A stretch of DNA of 64,000 bases from Antarctobacter aquimaris (GCF_900184945.1 NZ_FXYF01000003.1:399869-463868), one strand, 5' to 3'; positions 17,176 through 26,426 are shown, counted from the stretch's first letter. Notes: generated from the letters alone by a model not told the origin. A program made the numbers and translations.

Positions 17176-19620
17176 ATGCCCCTTCCCGCTAAGGCCCGCG
17201 TCGTCATCATCGGCGGCGGCGTCGTCGGCTGTTCCGTCGCCTACCACCTCACGAAACTCGGCTGGACCGATGTCGTCCTGCTGGAGCGCAAGCAGCTGAC
17301 CTCGGGCACCACCTGGCACGCCGCCGGCCTGATCGCCCAGCTGCGCGCCACCGCCAACATGACCCGCCTCGCGAAATACAGCCAGGAGCTCTACGGCAGC
17401 CTCGAGGGTGAGACCGGGGTGGCCACCGGCTTCAAACGGGTCGGCTCAATCACCGTGGCGCTCCACGCCGAACGGCACGAGGAGCTGCGCCGCTCCGCCG
17501 CCATGGCCCGCGCCTTCGGGGTCGAGATCGACGAGATCGACGTGGCCGAGATCAAGGCCAAGTACCCCCACCTGAACACCGAGGACGTGGTCGGCGGCGT
17601 CTACCTGCCCAAGGACGGGCAGGGCGATCCGGCCAACATCGCGCTGGCCATGGCCAAGGGCGCCCGGATGCGCGGCGCCACCGTTGCCGAGCGCACCAGG
17701 GCCACCCATGTCACCACGCAGGGCAACCGCATCAGCCACGTCCACTGGCAGGCCGAGGACGGCACATCGGGCAGCATCGAGGCCGACCACGTGGTCAACT
17801 GCGGCGGCATGTGGGGCCGCGAGGTGGGGCAGATGTTGGGCACCGATGTGCCCCTGCAAGCCTGCGAACACTTCTACATCGTGTCCGAGCCGATCGCCGG
17901 GCTGACCGCGCTTCCGGTGCTGCGCGTGCCGGATGAATGCGCCTACTACAAGGAGGATGCGGGCAAGCTGATGCTGGGCGCCTTCGAGCCGGGGGCCAAG
18001 CCCTGGGCGCTGAACGGCATCCCGAAGGACTTCGAGTTCGACCAGCTGCCCGAGGATTTCGACCACTTCGAGCCGATCCTGGAAAAGGCGGTCAACCGGA
18101 TGCCGATGCTGGGGCAGGCCGGCATCCACACCTTCTTCAACGGACCGGAAAGCTTTACCCCCGACAACGCCTATTACATGGGCCTCTGCCCGGGGCGCGA
18201 GAATGTCTGGGTCGCGGCCGGCTTCAACTCCATCGGCATCCAGTCGGCGGGCGGCGCGGGCATGGCGCTGGCGCAGTGGATGCACGACGGCGACAAGCCG
18301 TTTGATCTGGGCGACGTGGACATCGCCCGCGCGCAGGGCTTCCAGACCAACCGCAGCTACCTGGCCTCGCGCGTCTCGGAAACCCTGGGCCTGCTCTATG
18401 CCGACCACTACCCCTACCGGCAAAAGGCCACCGCGCGCGGCGTCCGCCGCTCGCCCTTCCATGACCGGCTGGCCGAACGCGGCGCGGTCTTTGGCGAGCT
18501 TTCCGGCTGGGAGCGCGCCAACTGGTACGCCCGCGAGGGGCAAGAGCGCGAATATCGCTACAGCTGGGGTCGGCAGAACTGGTTCGACAACCAGCGCGCC
18601 GAGCACATGGCGCTGCGCACCGGCGTCGGCATGTACGACATGTCCTCCTTCGGCAAGCTGCGGGTCGAGGGGCGCGATGCCGAGGCGTTTCTCAACCACG
18701 TCTGCGGCGCGGACCTCTCGGTGCCGGTCGGCCGCATCGCCTACACGCAGTTCCTGAACGCCAGGGGCGGGATCGAGGCCGACGTCACCGTCACCCGCCT
18801 GTCCGACACCGCCTACCTTGTCGTCACCCCCGCCGCGACCCGCCGCGCCGATGAGACCTGGCTGCGCCGCCATGTGGGCGAGCGGAACGTGGTGATTACC
18901 GATGTGACCGCGGGTGAGGGCGTGCTGGCCGTCATGGGGCCGCGCGCCCGCGAGCTGATGACGGCGGTCTCACCGGATGATTTCTCGAACGACGCCAACC
19001 CCTTCGGCACCGCCCAGCGGATCGAGATCGGCATGGGCGAGGCGCGCGTGCACCGCGTGTCCTACGTCGGCGAACTGGGGTGGGAGGTCTACGTGAGCGC
19101 CGACATGGCGCATCACGTCTTTGACACGCTCTGGCAGGCGGGTCAGGACCACGGGCTGACGCTGTGCGGGATGCACACCATGGACAGCTGCCGCGCCGAA
19201 AAGGCGTTTCGCCACTTCGGCCACGACATCACCTGCGAGGATCACGTTCTGGAGGCGGGCCTGGGGTTCGCCGTCAAGACGTCGAAACCGGACTTCATCG
19301 GCCGCGACGCGGTGCTGCGCAAGCGCGAGGCCGGTCTCGACCGGCGCCTGGTCCAGTTCCTGCTGACGGACCCCGGCCCGCTGCTCTACCACAACGAGCC
19401 GATCCTGCGCGACGGGCAGATCGTCGGCCACCTGTCCTCCGGCGCCTACGGCCACCACCTCGGCGGGGCCATCGGCCTGGGCTACGTGCCGTGCAAGGGC
19501 GAGAGCGCCGAGCAACTGCTTGCCTCCAGCTTCGAGATCGACGTCGCCGGCACGCGGGTCCAGGCAACCGCGTCGCTGAAGCCCTTGTACGATCCGAAAT
19601 CCGAGAGGGTCCGTGCATGA
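17176..19620 (+). CDS. FAD-dependent dehydrogenase/GcvT fusion, second paralogue
   Basis: An 814-residue protein with the same architecture as the one at 13074. It has an N-terminal FAD domain with VVIIGGGVVGCSVAYH and TTWHAAG (His48, predicted covalent FAD site), then GCV_T and GCV_T_C domains from about residue 420 (SGWERANWYAREG, SYVGELGWEVYVS). It resembles mammalian dimethylglycine dehydrogenase more closely in LTSGTTWHAAGLIAQLRAT. The two paralogues probably act on successive substrates such as dimethylglycine and sarcosine, or on related methylamines; which does which cannot be read from sequence. Confidence 0.9.
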   Translation: MPLPAKARVVIIGGGVVGCSVAYHLTKLGWTDVVLLERKQLTSGTTWHAAGLIAQLRATANMTRLAKYSQELYGSLEGETGVATGFKRVGSITVALHAERHEELRRSAAMARAFGVEIDEIDVAEIKAKYPHLNTEDVVGGVYLPKDGQGDPANIALAMAKGARMRGATVAERTRATHVTTQGNRISHVHWQAEDGTSGSIEADHVVNCGGMWGREVGQMLGTDVPLQACEHFYIVSEPIAGLTALPVLRVPDECAYYKEDAGKLMLGAFEPGAKPWALNGIPKDFEFDQLPEDFDHFEPILEKAVNRMPMLGQAGIHTFFNGPESFTPDNAYYMGLCPGRENVWVAAGFNSIGIQSAGGAGMALAQWMHDGDKPFDLGDVDIARAQGFQTNRSYLASRVSETLGLLYADHYPYRQKATARGVRRSPFHDRLAERGAVFGELSGWERANWYAREGQEREYRYSWGRQNWFDNQRAEHMALRTGVGMYDMSSFGKLRVEGRDAEAFLNHVCGADLSVPVGRIAYTQFLNARGGIEADVTVTRLSDTAYLVVTPAATRRADETWLRRHVGERNVVITDVTAGEGVLAVMGPRARELMTAVSPDDFSNDANPFGTAQRIEIGMGEARVHRVSYVGELGWEVYVSADMAHHVFDTLWQAGQDHGLTLCGMHTMDSCRAEKAFRHFGHDITCEDHVLEAGLGFAVKTSKPDFIGRDAVLRKREAGLDRRLVQFLLTDPGPLLYHNEPILRDGQIVGHLSSGAYGHHLGGAIGLGYVPCKGESAEQLLASSFEIDVAGTRVQATASLKPLYDPKSERVRA

Positions 19621-19866
19621 CGCGGCCCTTTGGGGCACGGTGACGGGCAGGCCCCCGGAGTCGCCGCCGGCGTCGCGGGGACCGGCACCCCCCGGCTGGG
19701 GCCTCGTGACCATCACCTTCAAGGCGGACACGGGGCATTTCTCGGCGGTGCTGAAGGACTGCGCCTCGCACCGGCCATTCCGCACGGTCGGCGGGGCGCC
19801 GGGGAAGTAACCGGGCGCCGGGCGCGTTCTGCTTGCGGCCGGTCGCGGCCTCTGGCACCAGACGGC

Positions 19867-20511
19867 ATGTCCAGCTACAGCCCCCCCACCGGCGACATCC
19901 CGATCCTGCACGAAGACAACGACCTGCTGGTCGTCGACAAGCCCGAGGGTCTGCTGTCCGTCCCGGGCAAGGGCGAAGACCTTCAGGACTGCCTGCTGAG
20001 CAGGCTGGAGCGCGCCTTTCCCACCGTCCGGCTGGTGCACCGGCTGGATCGCGACACCTCGGGCGTGATGGTTTTTGCCCTGACGCCGCACGCGCAGCGC
20101 CACCTGGGCAACCAGTTCGAGACCCGCAAGACGAAAAAGACCTACCTCGCCCGGCTGCACGGCCGCCTCGAACCGGCGACAGGCGAGATCGACCTGCCGC
20201 TGATCGTCGATTGGCCCAACCGACCGCGCCAGATGGTCTGCCACGAGACGGGCAAACCCGCGCTGACCGGCTGGAAGGTGCTGAGCGCCGACGAGTCAGA
20301 GACACGCGTCCGCCTCTTCCCGCACACCGGCCGCAGCCACCAGCTGCGCGTGCACACGCTGGCCCTCGGCCACCCGATCCTGGGCGACATGCTCTACGCG
20401 CCGGACACCGCTGCGCAGTACCCGCGCATGATGCTGCACGCCGAGGAACTGCGCCTCAGCCACCCCGAAAGCGGCAAGGGCATGAAGTTTCGCGCCCCTG
20501 CGCCGTTCTAG
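19867..20511 (+). CDS. RluA-family pseudouridine synthase
   Basis: A 214-residue pseudouridine synthase. The catalytic aspartate is Asp61 in LVHRLDRDTSG, and the conserved GRSHQLRVH and GHPILGDMLYA motifs follow. The short length without an S4 domain fits the RluA/TruC-like group that modifies 23S rRNA or tRNA. The start at 19867 was chosen because the conserved fold begins about 15 residues later. The 246 bases before it (19621-19866) hold only a doubtful 65-codon frame with no recognisable protein. Confidence 0.92.
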   Translation: MSSYSPPTGDIPILHEDNDLLVVDKPEGLLSVPGKGEDLQDCLLSRLERAFPTVRLVHRLDRDTSGVMVFALTPHAQRHLGNQFETRKTKKTYLARLHGRLEPATGEIDLPLIVDWPNRPRQMVCHETGKPALTGWKVLSADESETRVRLFPHTGRSHQLRVHTLALGHPILGDMLYAPDTAAQYPRMMLHAEELRLSHPESGKGMKFRAPAPF

Positions 20512-20534
20512 ACCCGGCCCGCCGCATCTTTGGT

Positions 20535-20548
20535 CGGGAAATTTCCCG
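20535..20548. terminator. Palindrome between convergent genes
   Basis: A perfect 14-base palindrome with arm CGGGAAA, followed by GC-rich inverted segments to about 20583. It lies between the pseudouridine synthase and the convergent aldehyde dehydrogenase, so it may act as a bidirectional terminator. Confidence 0.4.
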
Positions 20549-20594
20549 GGCGGAGGCTCGCAGAGCCGGGGGCAGCCCCCCCAGCCAGCTTCGG

Positions 20595-22034
20595 TCAGTC
20601 GTTCGACCAGCCGGACACCGCCTTGACCTCGACAAAGTCGTGGATGCCCCAGGACCCGCCCTCGCGGCCATTGCCGGACATCTTCATGCCGCCAAAGGGC
20701 GATCCGGCGCCGCGGCTCTGGCCGTTCATCTGCACCATGCCCGAGCGCAATTGCCGCGCCAGCCGGTTGCGCCGCGCGCCGTCGGCGCTCTGGACGTAGT
20801 TGGTCAGGCCGTACGGCGTGTCGTTGGCGATGCGCACCGCCTCGTCCTCGGACTCGAACTTCATGATCGACAGGACGGGGCCAAAGATCTCCTCGCGGGC
20901 GATGGTCATGTCGCTGGTCACGTCGGCAAAGACCGTGGGCCGCACGAAGAACCCCTTGTTGAAGCCCTCCGGCCGCCCGGTGCCGCCGGCGACCAGCCGC
21001 GCGCCCTCGTCGATGCCCTTCTGGATCAGGCCCTGGATCTTGTCCCACTGGCTGGCGTTCACCACGGGGCCGATGTGGCGGCCTTCCTTGCTGGCCGGAC
21101 CCACCTCGATCTTCTGCGCGATGGCGGCGGCCTCATCGACCACGCGGTCATAGACCGAGGCCTCGACCATCATGCGCGACGGCGCGTTGCAGGACTGGCC
21201 GGTGTTCTCCATCATGTGCAGCACGCCGCGCTTGACCGCCTTTTCATCGGCGTCGGCAAAGATCAGGTTGGCGCCCTTGCCGCCCAGTTCCAGGTGCACG
21301 CGCTTCAGCGTGTCGGCGGCGGCGATCGAGATCAGCCGCCCGGCGCGGGTCGAGCCGGTAAAGCTGACCATGTCCACGTCGACGTGCCGGGACAGCTGCG
21401 AACCGACGCCCGCGCCATCGCCGTTGACCAGGTTGAACACCCCCGCCGGGGTGCCGGCGGCGTGCATGATCTCGGCAAAGATCATCGCGTCCAGCGGGCT
21501 TTCCTCGGAGGGCTTCAGCACCATGGTGTTGCCCGCCACCAGCGCCGCGCCGACCTTCAGCGTGATCTGGTTCATCGGCCAGTTCCACGGCGTGATCAGG
21601 GCGCAGACGCCCACCGCCTCGTGGATGATGCGGTCGTTCGGGGCATGGTCGCCCAGCGGTGCTTCCCAGGGAAAGGCCTTGGCCGCGGTGATGAAGTTCT
21701 TCAGGTGCCAGCCGCCCGCGCCGACCTGGTCGCGGCGGGCCATGTCGATGGGCGCGCCCATGGTCATGGACATGGCCTGGGCCAGGTCCTCGGCGCGATC
21801 GTTGTAGGCCTCCAGCACGCGCTCCAGCGCGGCGATACGTTCGCTTACCGGGGTTGCCATCCAGCCGGGCAAGGCGGCCTTGGCGGCGGCGACGGCGGCA
21901 TCGGTATCGGCCTGGCCACCCAGCGAAATCACCGCGCAGGGCTCTTCGGTCGAAGGGTCGATCACCTCGTAGGAACTGCCTTCGAGCGGCTGCACCCAGG
22001 CGCCGTTGATGTAGAATTCGCGTCTGTCGATCAT
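20595..22034 (-). CDS. NAD(P)-dependent aldehyde dehydrogenase
   Basis: A 479-residue aldehyde dehydrogenase. The conserved elements are PWNWP (Asn151), FTGSTRAG for cofactor binding, the general base Glu249 in ELGGKG, and the nucleophile Cys282 in TGQSCNAPSR. The substrate is not evident. Betaine-aldehyde dehydrogenases are in this superfamily, and the neighbouring betaine-demethylation-like genes make that worth considering, but no subfamily marker was identified. The start at 22034 has GGAGG; the region upstream holds a TetR-operator-like sequence. Confidence 0.92.
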   Translation of the reverse strand: MIDRREFYINGAWVQPLEGSSYEVIDPSTEEPCAVISLGGQADTDAAVAAAKAALPGWMATPVSERIAALERVLEAYNDRAEDLAQAMSMTMGAPIDMARRDQVGAGGWHLKNFITAAKAFPWEAPLGDHAPNDRIIHEAVGVCALITPWNWPMNQITLKVGAALVAGNTMVLKPSEESPLDAMIFAEIMHAAGTPAGVFNLVNGDGAGVGSQLSRHVDVDMVSFTGSTRAGRLISIAAADTLKRVHLELGGKGANLIFADADEKAVKRGVLHMMENTGQSCNAPSRMMVEASVYDRVVDEAAAIAQKIEVGPASKEGRHIGPVVNASQWDKIQGLIQKGIDEGARLVAGGTGRPEGFNKGFFVRPTVFADVTSDMTIAREEIFGPVLSIMKFESEDEAVRIANDTPYGLTNYVQSADGARRNRLARQLRSGMVQMNGQSRGAGSPFGGMKMSGNGREGGSWGIHDFVEVKAVSGWSND

Positions 22035-22083
22035 CGCGTCCTCCCGCGTTAAAGGCTCCCGCACCGCCCCGGCGAAGGAGTTT

Positions 22084-22101
22084 CCCGATTGGTCGGTCGG
22101 G
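22084..22101. promoter_or_regulatory. TetR-operator-like inverted repeat
   Basis: CCCGATTGGTCGGTCGGG has inverted ends and a GGTCGGTCGG core similar to many TetR-family operators. It lies 50 bases upstream of the aldehyde dehydrogenase start. No TetR gene is adjacent. Confidence 0.3.
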
Positions 22102-22226
22102 TATTTCGCGGCACTCTGTCACCCCGGCCGGAAAGGCGCAAGGCGGGCCTTTACATCATGATTTCGGAATATAACTGAAGCCCTGTAACGGGTGATCCAT
22201 ACCTGACTCAGAAAAGGAATATACCA

Positions 22227-22880
22227 GTGTCACTGCGCATCAACGACGAGCTTCCAAACCTCACCGTCACCACCGACCTGGGTGAATACAAGCTGCACGA
22301 CTGGATCGGCGACAGCTGGGCGATCCTGTTTTCGCACCCCAAGGATTTCACCCCCGTCTGCACCACGGAATTCGGCGCGGTCGCGCAGCTGGCCGCCGAG
22401 TGGGACAAGCGCGGCACCAAGGTGATGGGCATCTCTGTCGACGGCGTCGAAGAGCACAAGCAGTGGAAAGGCGACATCGAAAAAACCTCGGGTTGCCCGG
22501 CGCGGTTCCCGATCATCGCGGACGAAGACCTGGCGGTGTCCAAGGCGCTCGACATGCTGCCGGCCGACGCCTACCTGCCGGACGGTCGCACGGCGGCAGA
22601 CAGCGCCTCGGTCCGGTCGGTCTTCATCATCTCGCCGGACAAGAAGGTGCAGCTAATGATGACCTACCCGATGTCGGTGGGCCGCAACTTTGCCGAGGTG
22701 CTGCGCGCGCTCGACGCGTTGCAGGCCACCTGGCAGACGCCGATCGCCACCCCGGCCAACTGGACGGTGGGGCAGGACGTGATCGTCGCGCTGTCGCTGA
22801 CCGACGATCAGGCGCGCGAAAAGTTCGGCAAGGTGGACGTGGTGCTGCCCTACCTGCGCACGACCGCGATGCCGGCCTGA
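22227..22880 (+). CDS. 1-Cys peroxiredoxin (Prx6 type)
   Basis: A 217-residue peroxiredoxin that reduces hydrogen peroxide and organic peroxides. The peroxidatic cysteine is Cys45 in HPKDFTPVCTTE. The long C-terminal part with SVRSVFIISPDKKVQLMMTYPMSVGRN is typical of the Prx6 group, and no resolving cysteine is in the expected place. It starts at GTG with AAAAGGA about 10 bases upstream. A strong hairpin terminator follows, so it is probably monocistronic. Confidence 0.93.
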   Translation: MSLRINDELPNLTVTTDLGEYKLHDWIGDSWAILFSHPKDFTPVCTTEFGAVAQLAAEWDKRGTKVMGISVDGVEEHKQWKGDIEKTSGCPARFPIIADEDLAVSKALDMLPADAYLPDGRTAADSASVRSVFIISPDKKVQLMMTYPMSVGRNFAEVLRALDALQATWQTPIATPANWTVGQDVIVALSLTDDQAREKFGKVDVVLPYLRTTAMPA

Positions 22881-22904
22881 CACACCGGCGGTGTTCCGAA
22901 GAAT

Positions 22905-22930
22905 GGGCGCCCCGCGCGGGCGCCCGTTTT
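22905..22930 (+). terminator. Rho-independent terminator of the peroxiredoxin gene
   Basis: Perfect stem GGGCGCCC (22905-22912) and GGGCGCCC (22918-22925) around a 5-base loop, followed by GTTTT, 25 bases after the stop codon. Confidence 0.75.
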
Positions 22931-23025
22931 GCACGCGGCCCCGAAAAAAACGTGTCGCGCGCGTGACATGACCGTTTCCAGCGGCGGCGCGGCGGTCTAC
23001 TCCTTGGCGCAAAGGAGTCGGGAAC

Positions 23026-24063
23026 ATGCGGGAACCCTTTCAGATCGGCACGGAAATCATCGACCCGGGCACGCGCCGCACGGTCGACCTGCCGGTGTCG
23101 GTGCTATCGGACCACACGCCGGTCACGCTGTCGGCCCACGTGGTGCACGGCAGGCGGCCGGGGCCGGTGATGTTCGTCTCGGCTGCGGTTCACGGCGACG
23201 AGGTGATCGGCGTCGAGATCGTGCGCCGCCTGCTGCGCACCGCCCCGCTGGCGCGGCTGTCGGGCACGCTGCTGGCGGTGCCGATCGTCAACTCATTCGG
23301 ATTCATCAACAAATCGCGCTACCTGCCGGACCGCCGCGACCTGAACCGCAGCTTTCCGGGATCGGCCCAGGGATCGTTGGCGGCACGGCTGGCGGACCTG
23401 TTCCTGACCGAGGTCGTGTCGCGCTGCGAGGTGGGGATCGACCTGCATTCCGCGGCCGTGGGCCGCACCAACCTGCCGCAGATCCGCCTGACGCCGGGCA
23501 ACCCGCGGCTGCGCGCGCTGGGCGATGCCTTTGCCGCGCCGGTCACGCTGATGTCCAAGACGCGCGACGGGTCGCTCCGGCTGGTGGCCGAGGGCGCCGG
23601 GGTCGACGTGCTGCTCTACGAGGCCGGCGAGGGGCTGCGCTTTGACGAACACGCGGCGCGGGCGGGGGTCTCGGGGATCCTGCGGGTGATGGCGCAGCTG
23701 GGCATGATCTCGGGGCGCGGCGTGCCGCGCGCGCGCGGTCAGTCGGTGATCTGCAAGCAGTCGTCCTGGGTGCGCGCGCCCTCGGGCGGACTGCTCAGGA
23801 CATTGAAAAGACGCGGAGATTTTGTCCAGAAGGGGCAGGTTCTGGGGGTGGTGTCGGACCCCTTCGGCGTGCGCGAGGCCGAGGTGGTGGCCGAGGCCAC
23901 GGGCATCCTGATCGGCCGGTCCGACCTGCCCATCGTCAACGAGGGCGACGCCCTGTTCCACATCGCCGAGCCGGTGGAGCCGATGAAGGCGGCCGCCGCG
24001 GTGGGGCGATTCGAGGCGGAAATGGAAGCGCTGCCGCTGTTCGACGAGGACGAGATCATCTGA
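23026..24063 (+). CDS. Succinylglutamate desuccinylase/aspartoacylase-family protein
   Basis: A 345-residue zinc carboxypeptidase-like enzyme of the AstE/aspartoacylase family. Zinc ligands are His56 and Glu59 in VHGDE and His141 in IDLHS; PDRRDLNRSFPG is the conserved substrate-binding stretch. The C-terminal part (about 245-320) looks like a lipoyl-type barrel (GDFVQKGQVLGVVSDPFG). It would cleave an N-acyl amino acid or a related amide; the natural substrate is not known. AAAGGAG precedes the start. Confidence 0.88.
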   Translation: MREPFQIGTEIIDPGTRRTVDLPVSVLSDHTPVTLSAHVVHGRRPGPVMFVSAAVHGDEVIGVEIVRRLLRTAPLARLSGTLLAVPIVNSFGFINKSRYLPDRRDLNRSFPGSAQGSLAARLADLFLTEVVSRCEVGIDLHSAAVGRTNLPQIRLTPGNPRLRALGDAFAAPVTLMSKTRDGSLRLVAEGAGVDVLLYEAGEGLRFDEHAARAGVSGILRVMAQLGMISGRGVPRARGQSVICKQSSWVRAPSGGLLRTLKRRGDFVQKGQVLGVVSDPFGVREAEVVAEATGILIGRSDLPIVNEGDALFHIAEPVEPMKAAAAVGRFEAEMEALPLFDEDEII

Positions 24064-24147
24064 CCTGGCGGCCCCGGCGGGGAAACCCGGTTGCACCGGG
24101 CGGCTGTGCTTGGCAGTGTCGCCGGCGCAACGCAGCGGAGATGAGAC

Positions 24148-24936
24148 ATGCCTTTCACCCTTGCCACCTGGAACATCAATTCGGTTCGCTTGCGGGCGGG
24201 GCTGGTCGAGAGGCTGCTGCGTGACGAGGGGCCGGACATCCTGTGCCTGCAGGAGTGCAAGTCCCCCGTCGACAAGATCCCGCACGAACAGTTCGCCGCG
24301 CTGGGCTATGGCCACATGGTGGCGCGCGGCGAGAAGGGTTACAACGGCGTCGCCATCCTGTCGAAGCTGCCGCTGGAGGACGCCGGCGACCGTGACTTTG
24401 CCGACCTCGGGCAGGCGCGCCACGTCGCGGCGCGGCTGGAGAACGGCGTCACCATCCACAATTTCTACGTCCCGGCGGGCGGCGATGTGCCGGACCGCGA
24501 TGTCAACGTGAAGTTTGGCCAAAAGCTTGATTTCGTGACGGAAATGCGCGACTGGTTCCACGGTGAGCGGCCCGGGAAGGCGATCCTGGTGGGCGATCTG
24601 AACATCGCCCCGCGTGAGGACGACGTCTGGGACCACAAGAAAATGCTCAAGATCGTGTCGCACACGCCGGTCGAGATCGAGGCCTATGGCGCGGCGCAGG
24701 ACGCCGGGAAATGGGTGGACGTGACGCGCCAGGATCTGCCGGTGGGCAAGCTCTACAGCTGGTGGTCCTACCGCGCGCGCGACTGGGACGAGGCCGACCG
24801 GGGCCGCCGGCTGGACCACGTCTGGGCGACGCCGGACATCTCTGGCGCGGCGCATTCCAGCCGCATCCTGAGGGACGCGCGGGGCTGGGAAAAACCGTCC
24901 GACCACGTCCCGGTCTTTGCGACCTTCGACCTGTGA
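24148..24936 (+). CDS. xthA: Exodeoxyribonuclease III
   Basis: A 262-residue AP endonuclease/3'-5' exonuclease of base-excision repair. Conserved motifs are the start TLATWNINSVRLR, LCLQECK (metal-binding Glu), VGDLNIAPREDD (catalytic Asp and Asn), GRRLDHVWAT and the C-terminal SDHVPVFATF (catalytic Asp-His). The length is usual for the family. It is followed by unusual TTTGTACAAA palindromes and a convergent restriction endonuclease gene. Confidence 0.95.
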   Translation: MPFTLATWNINSVRLRAGLVERLLRDEGPDILCLQECKSPVDKIPHEQFAALGYGHMVARGEKGYNGVAILSKLPLEDAGDRDFADLGQARHVAARLENGVTIHNFYVPAGGDVPDRDVNVKFGQKLDFVTEMRDWFHGERPGKAILVGDLNIAPREDDVWDHKKMLKIVSHTPVEIEAYGAAQDAGKWVDVTRQDLPVGKLYSWWSYRARDWDEADRGRRLDHVWATPDISGAAHSSRILRDARGWEKPSDHVPVFATFDL

Positions 24937-24938
24937 GA

Positions 24939-24987
24939 TTTGTACAAAAGGTACGTCTTGTACGCGAAAAATGTCGTTTTGTACAAA
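24939..24987. repeat. Paired TTTGTACAAA palindromes
   Basis: Two perfect 10-base palindromes TTTGTACAAA, at 24939-24948 and 24978-24987 (centres 39 bases apart), with further partial sites GGTACG and TTGTACG between them. They sit in the 110-base gap between xthA and the convergent restriction gene, starting 3 bases after the xthA stop. The repeated spacing suggests a protein-binding array; the function is unknown. Confidence 0.5.
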
Positions 24988-25046
24988 CTGGGGGGGCGCC
25001 CCTTTGGCATCGCACGTGATCCGACCGCCGCCCCCGGCGTGACGCC

Positions 25047-25718
25047 TCAGGTCGGCGCCCAGTCCGACACACAACCCGGGGTGATGCCGATGGCCAGCAC
25101 CGGACAGCCGCCGTTCCGGCCGGCATCCAGCCGATACAAGAGCTTTCCCATCCAGGTGGTCGATGCTCCGAACTTCTTGTAGACGTCACCGCGCCCCGGG
25201 CTGCCGTCCTTTTCCAGCACTTTGCCGAGCGAACGGAAGAACGCGGTGTCCAGCGACGTACCTCGCGTGATGATCACGCCGACGTCGATTGCGCCGGCCT
25301 CGTAAAACGCAGAGAAGGCATAAAGGTCCCGGTCGTAGGTCTGGTCCTTGCTGTTCCATTCCAGGTCCAGCGCAACACGGCCATTGACGAAATCAATCCG
25401 GTGGCCGTCCAGATAGCCGTGCCGGGTGTATTCGGTGATCACTTCGCCACCTGTGGCGGCCACCAGCCGCACGTTCAGGTCTGCGCTGATCCGTGTCTCG
25501 GCCCAGGTGTCGGGAAACAACGTATCGACATATCGGGCGATCGGGCCCTTGCTGCCGCCAGGGGTGCGGATCTGGTCTGTCGTGATGGCGAACCGTCGCA
25601 ACGCGGAGCAGATTTCGTCGAATTGCCGGTGGTGGCTCAGCTTGAGGATGGAAGCGGCGTTTCGGTAGCTGAAGACTTCGAACCGGGACAGGATGTCGGC
25701 AGGAATGGCATTCGACAC
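25047..25718 (-). CDS. BglII/BstYI-family type II restriction endonuclease
   Basis: A 223-residue protein. The segment DGHRIDFVNGRVALDLEWNS followed by DVGVIITRG matches the core of BglII (IDF...VEVQF...VAIIITKG, recalled from memory). By that alignment the metal-binding residues Asp84, Glu93 and Gln95 of BglII correspond to Asp109, Asp118 and Glu120 here. The enzyme would cut double-stranded DNA at an AGATCT- or RGATCY-like site if specificity is kept; that is inference. The methylase gene lies 66 bases upstream on the same strand. Base composition looks more AT-rich than the neighbours, suggesting horizontal transfer. Confidence 0.82.
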   Translation of the reverse strand: MSNAIPADILSRFEVFSYRNAASILKLSHHRQFDEICSALRRFAITTDQIRTPGGSKGPIARYVDTLFPDTWAETRISADLNVRLVAATGGEVITEYTRHGYLDGHRIDFVNGRVALDLEWNSKDQTYDRDLYAFSAFYEAGAIDVGVIITRGTSLDTAFFRSLGKVLEKDGSPGRGDVYKKFGASTTWMGKLLYRLDAGRNGGCPVLAIGITPGCVSDWAPT

Positions 25719-25784
25719 AACCGGCGCGGGGGTCGGCTATGAGCCCGGTGGAGACATCGTCATCCCGGATGTCCCCGGACCCTG

Positions 25785-26426
25785 TCATTCGGCGGCGGTC
25801 ACCGAGGAATTGTATTTGTAGGTCTTCCAGTCCGGCTCGTAGGAGGCGTCGGCCTGGTTGCCCCAGACTGTCCAGTTCTCGCGGGCGCCACGCGCGAACA
25901 ATTCCAGATACGGGCCCCAGGAGCAGCTTTCGATGATCTCGTATTGCTCGTCCGGTTTGCGGGAGTGTTCCCGCTTGCGGGTCTTGATCAGATCACCGTC
26001 TGGTTCGGTGCCTTCGATGAAGTTCACCTGCGAGCGTCCGGGGGCCAGGGTGCGGGCGTTCTTGCCACGAACGCCGAACAGCAGCAGTTCCGTCACGTTG
26101 CGGAAATAGAAACCGACGCCGCGCCCGTCGGGACCGCGATCCTTGCGGATCTTTTCCCAGACGATGTTCGATTTGTACTGAAACCCCCAGGCGGCCATCA
26201 CCTGCAACCCCTCCGGCAGGAGCGCGTTCGGCACCCAGAGGTACAGGTGCGCAGGGTCATCGGCCAGGTCGGCGACCGGCATCGCGCAGATGTCGTCGAG
26301 CGTCATGGTGGCATAGCGGTTCAGGCGCCTGTGTTCCGGCGCGACCTTGCCGGTCTTGTTCTGGAACTGCCATGGAGGATCGGCCATGATCGTCCCAAAC
26401 TTGCGGCCCGTGAGGTCTTTGAACAT
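25785..26426 (-). CDS. MT-A70-family adenine methyltransferase
   Basis: A 213-residue MT-A70-like N6-adenine methyltransferase. The catalytic motif is DPPW (residues 16-19) in GTIMADPPWQF, followed by LYLWVPNALL and GFQYKSNIVWEK. It would protect host DNA against the endonuclease encoded just downstream. The 209 bases upstream (26427-26635) include an ATCTGG...CCAGAT inverted pair at 26469-26501 that could be a control site; no separate controller (C) protein was found. Confidence 0.88.
   Translation of the reverse strand: MFKDLTGRKFGTIMADPPWQFQNKTGKVAPEHRRLNRYATMTLDDICAMPVADLADDPAHLYLWVPNALLPEGLQVMAAWGFQYKSNIVWEKIRKDRGPDGRGVGFYFRNVTELLLFGVRGKNARTLAPGRSQVNFIEGTEPDGDLIKTRKREHSRKPDEQYEIIESCSWGPYLELFARGARENWTVWGNQADASYEPDWKTYKYNSSVTAAE

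Noticed and set aside
19613..19810. A 65-codon ORF after the second GcvT gene
   Set aside because: It overlaps the stop region, has no strong ribosome site and no recognisable sequence.
24940..25182. A short ORF reading through the TTTGTACAAA array
   Set aside because: It runs antisense into the restriction gene and its residues derive from the repeats.
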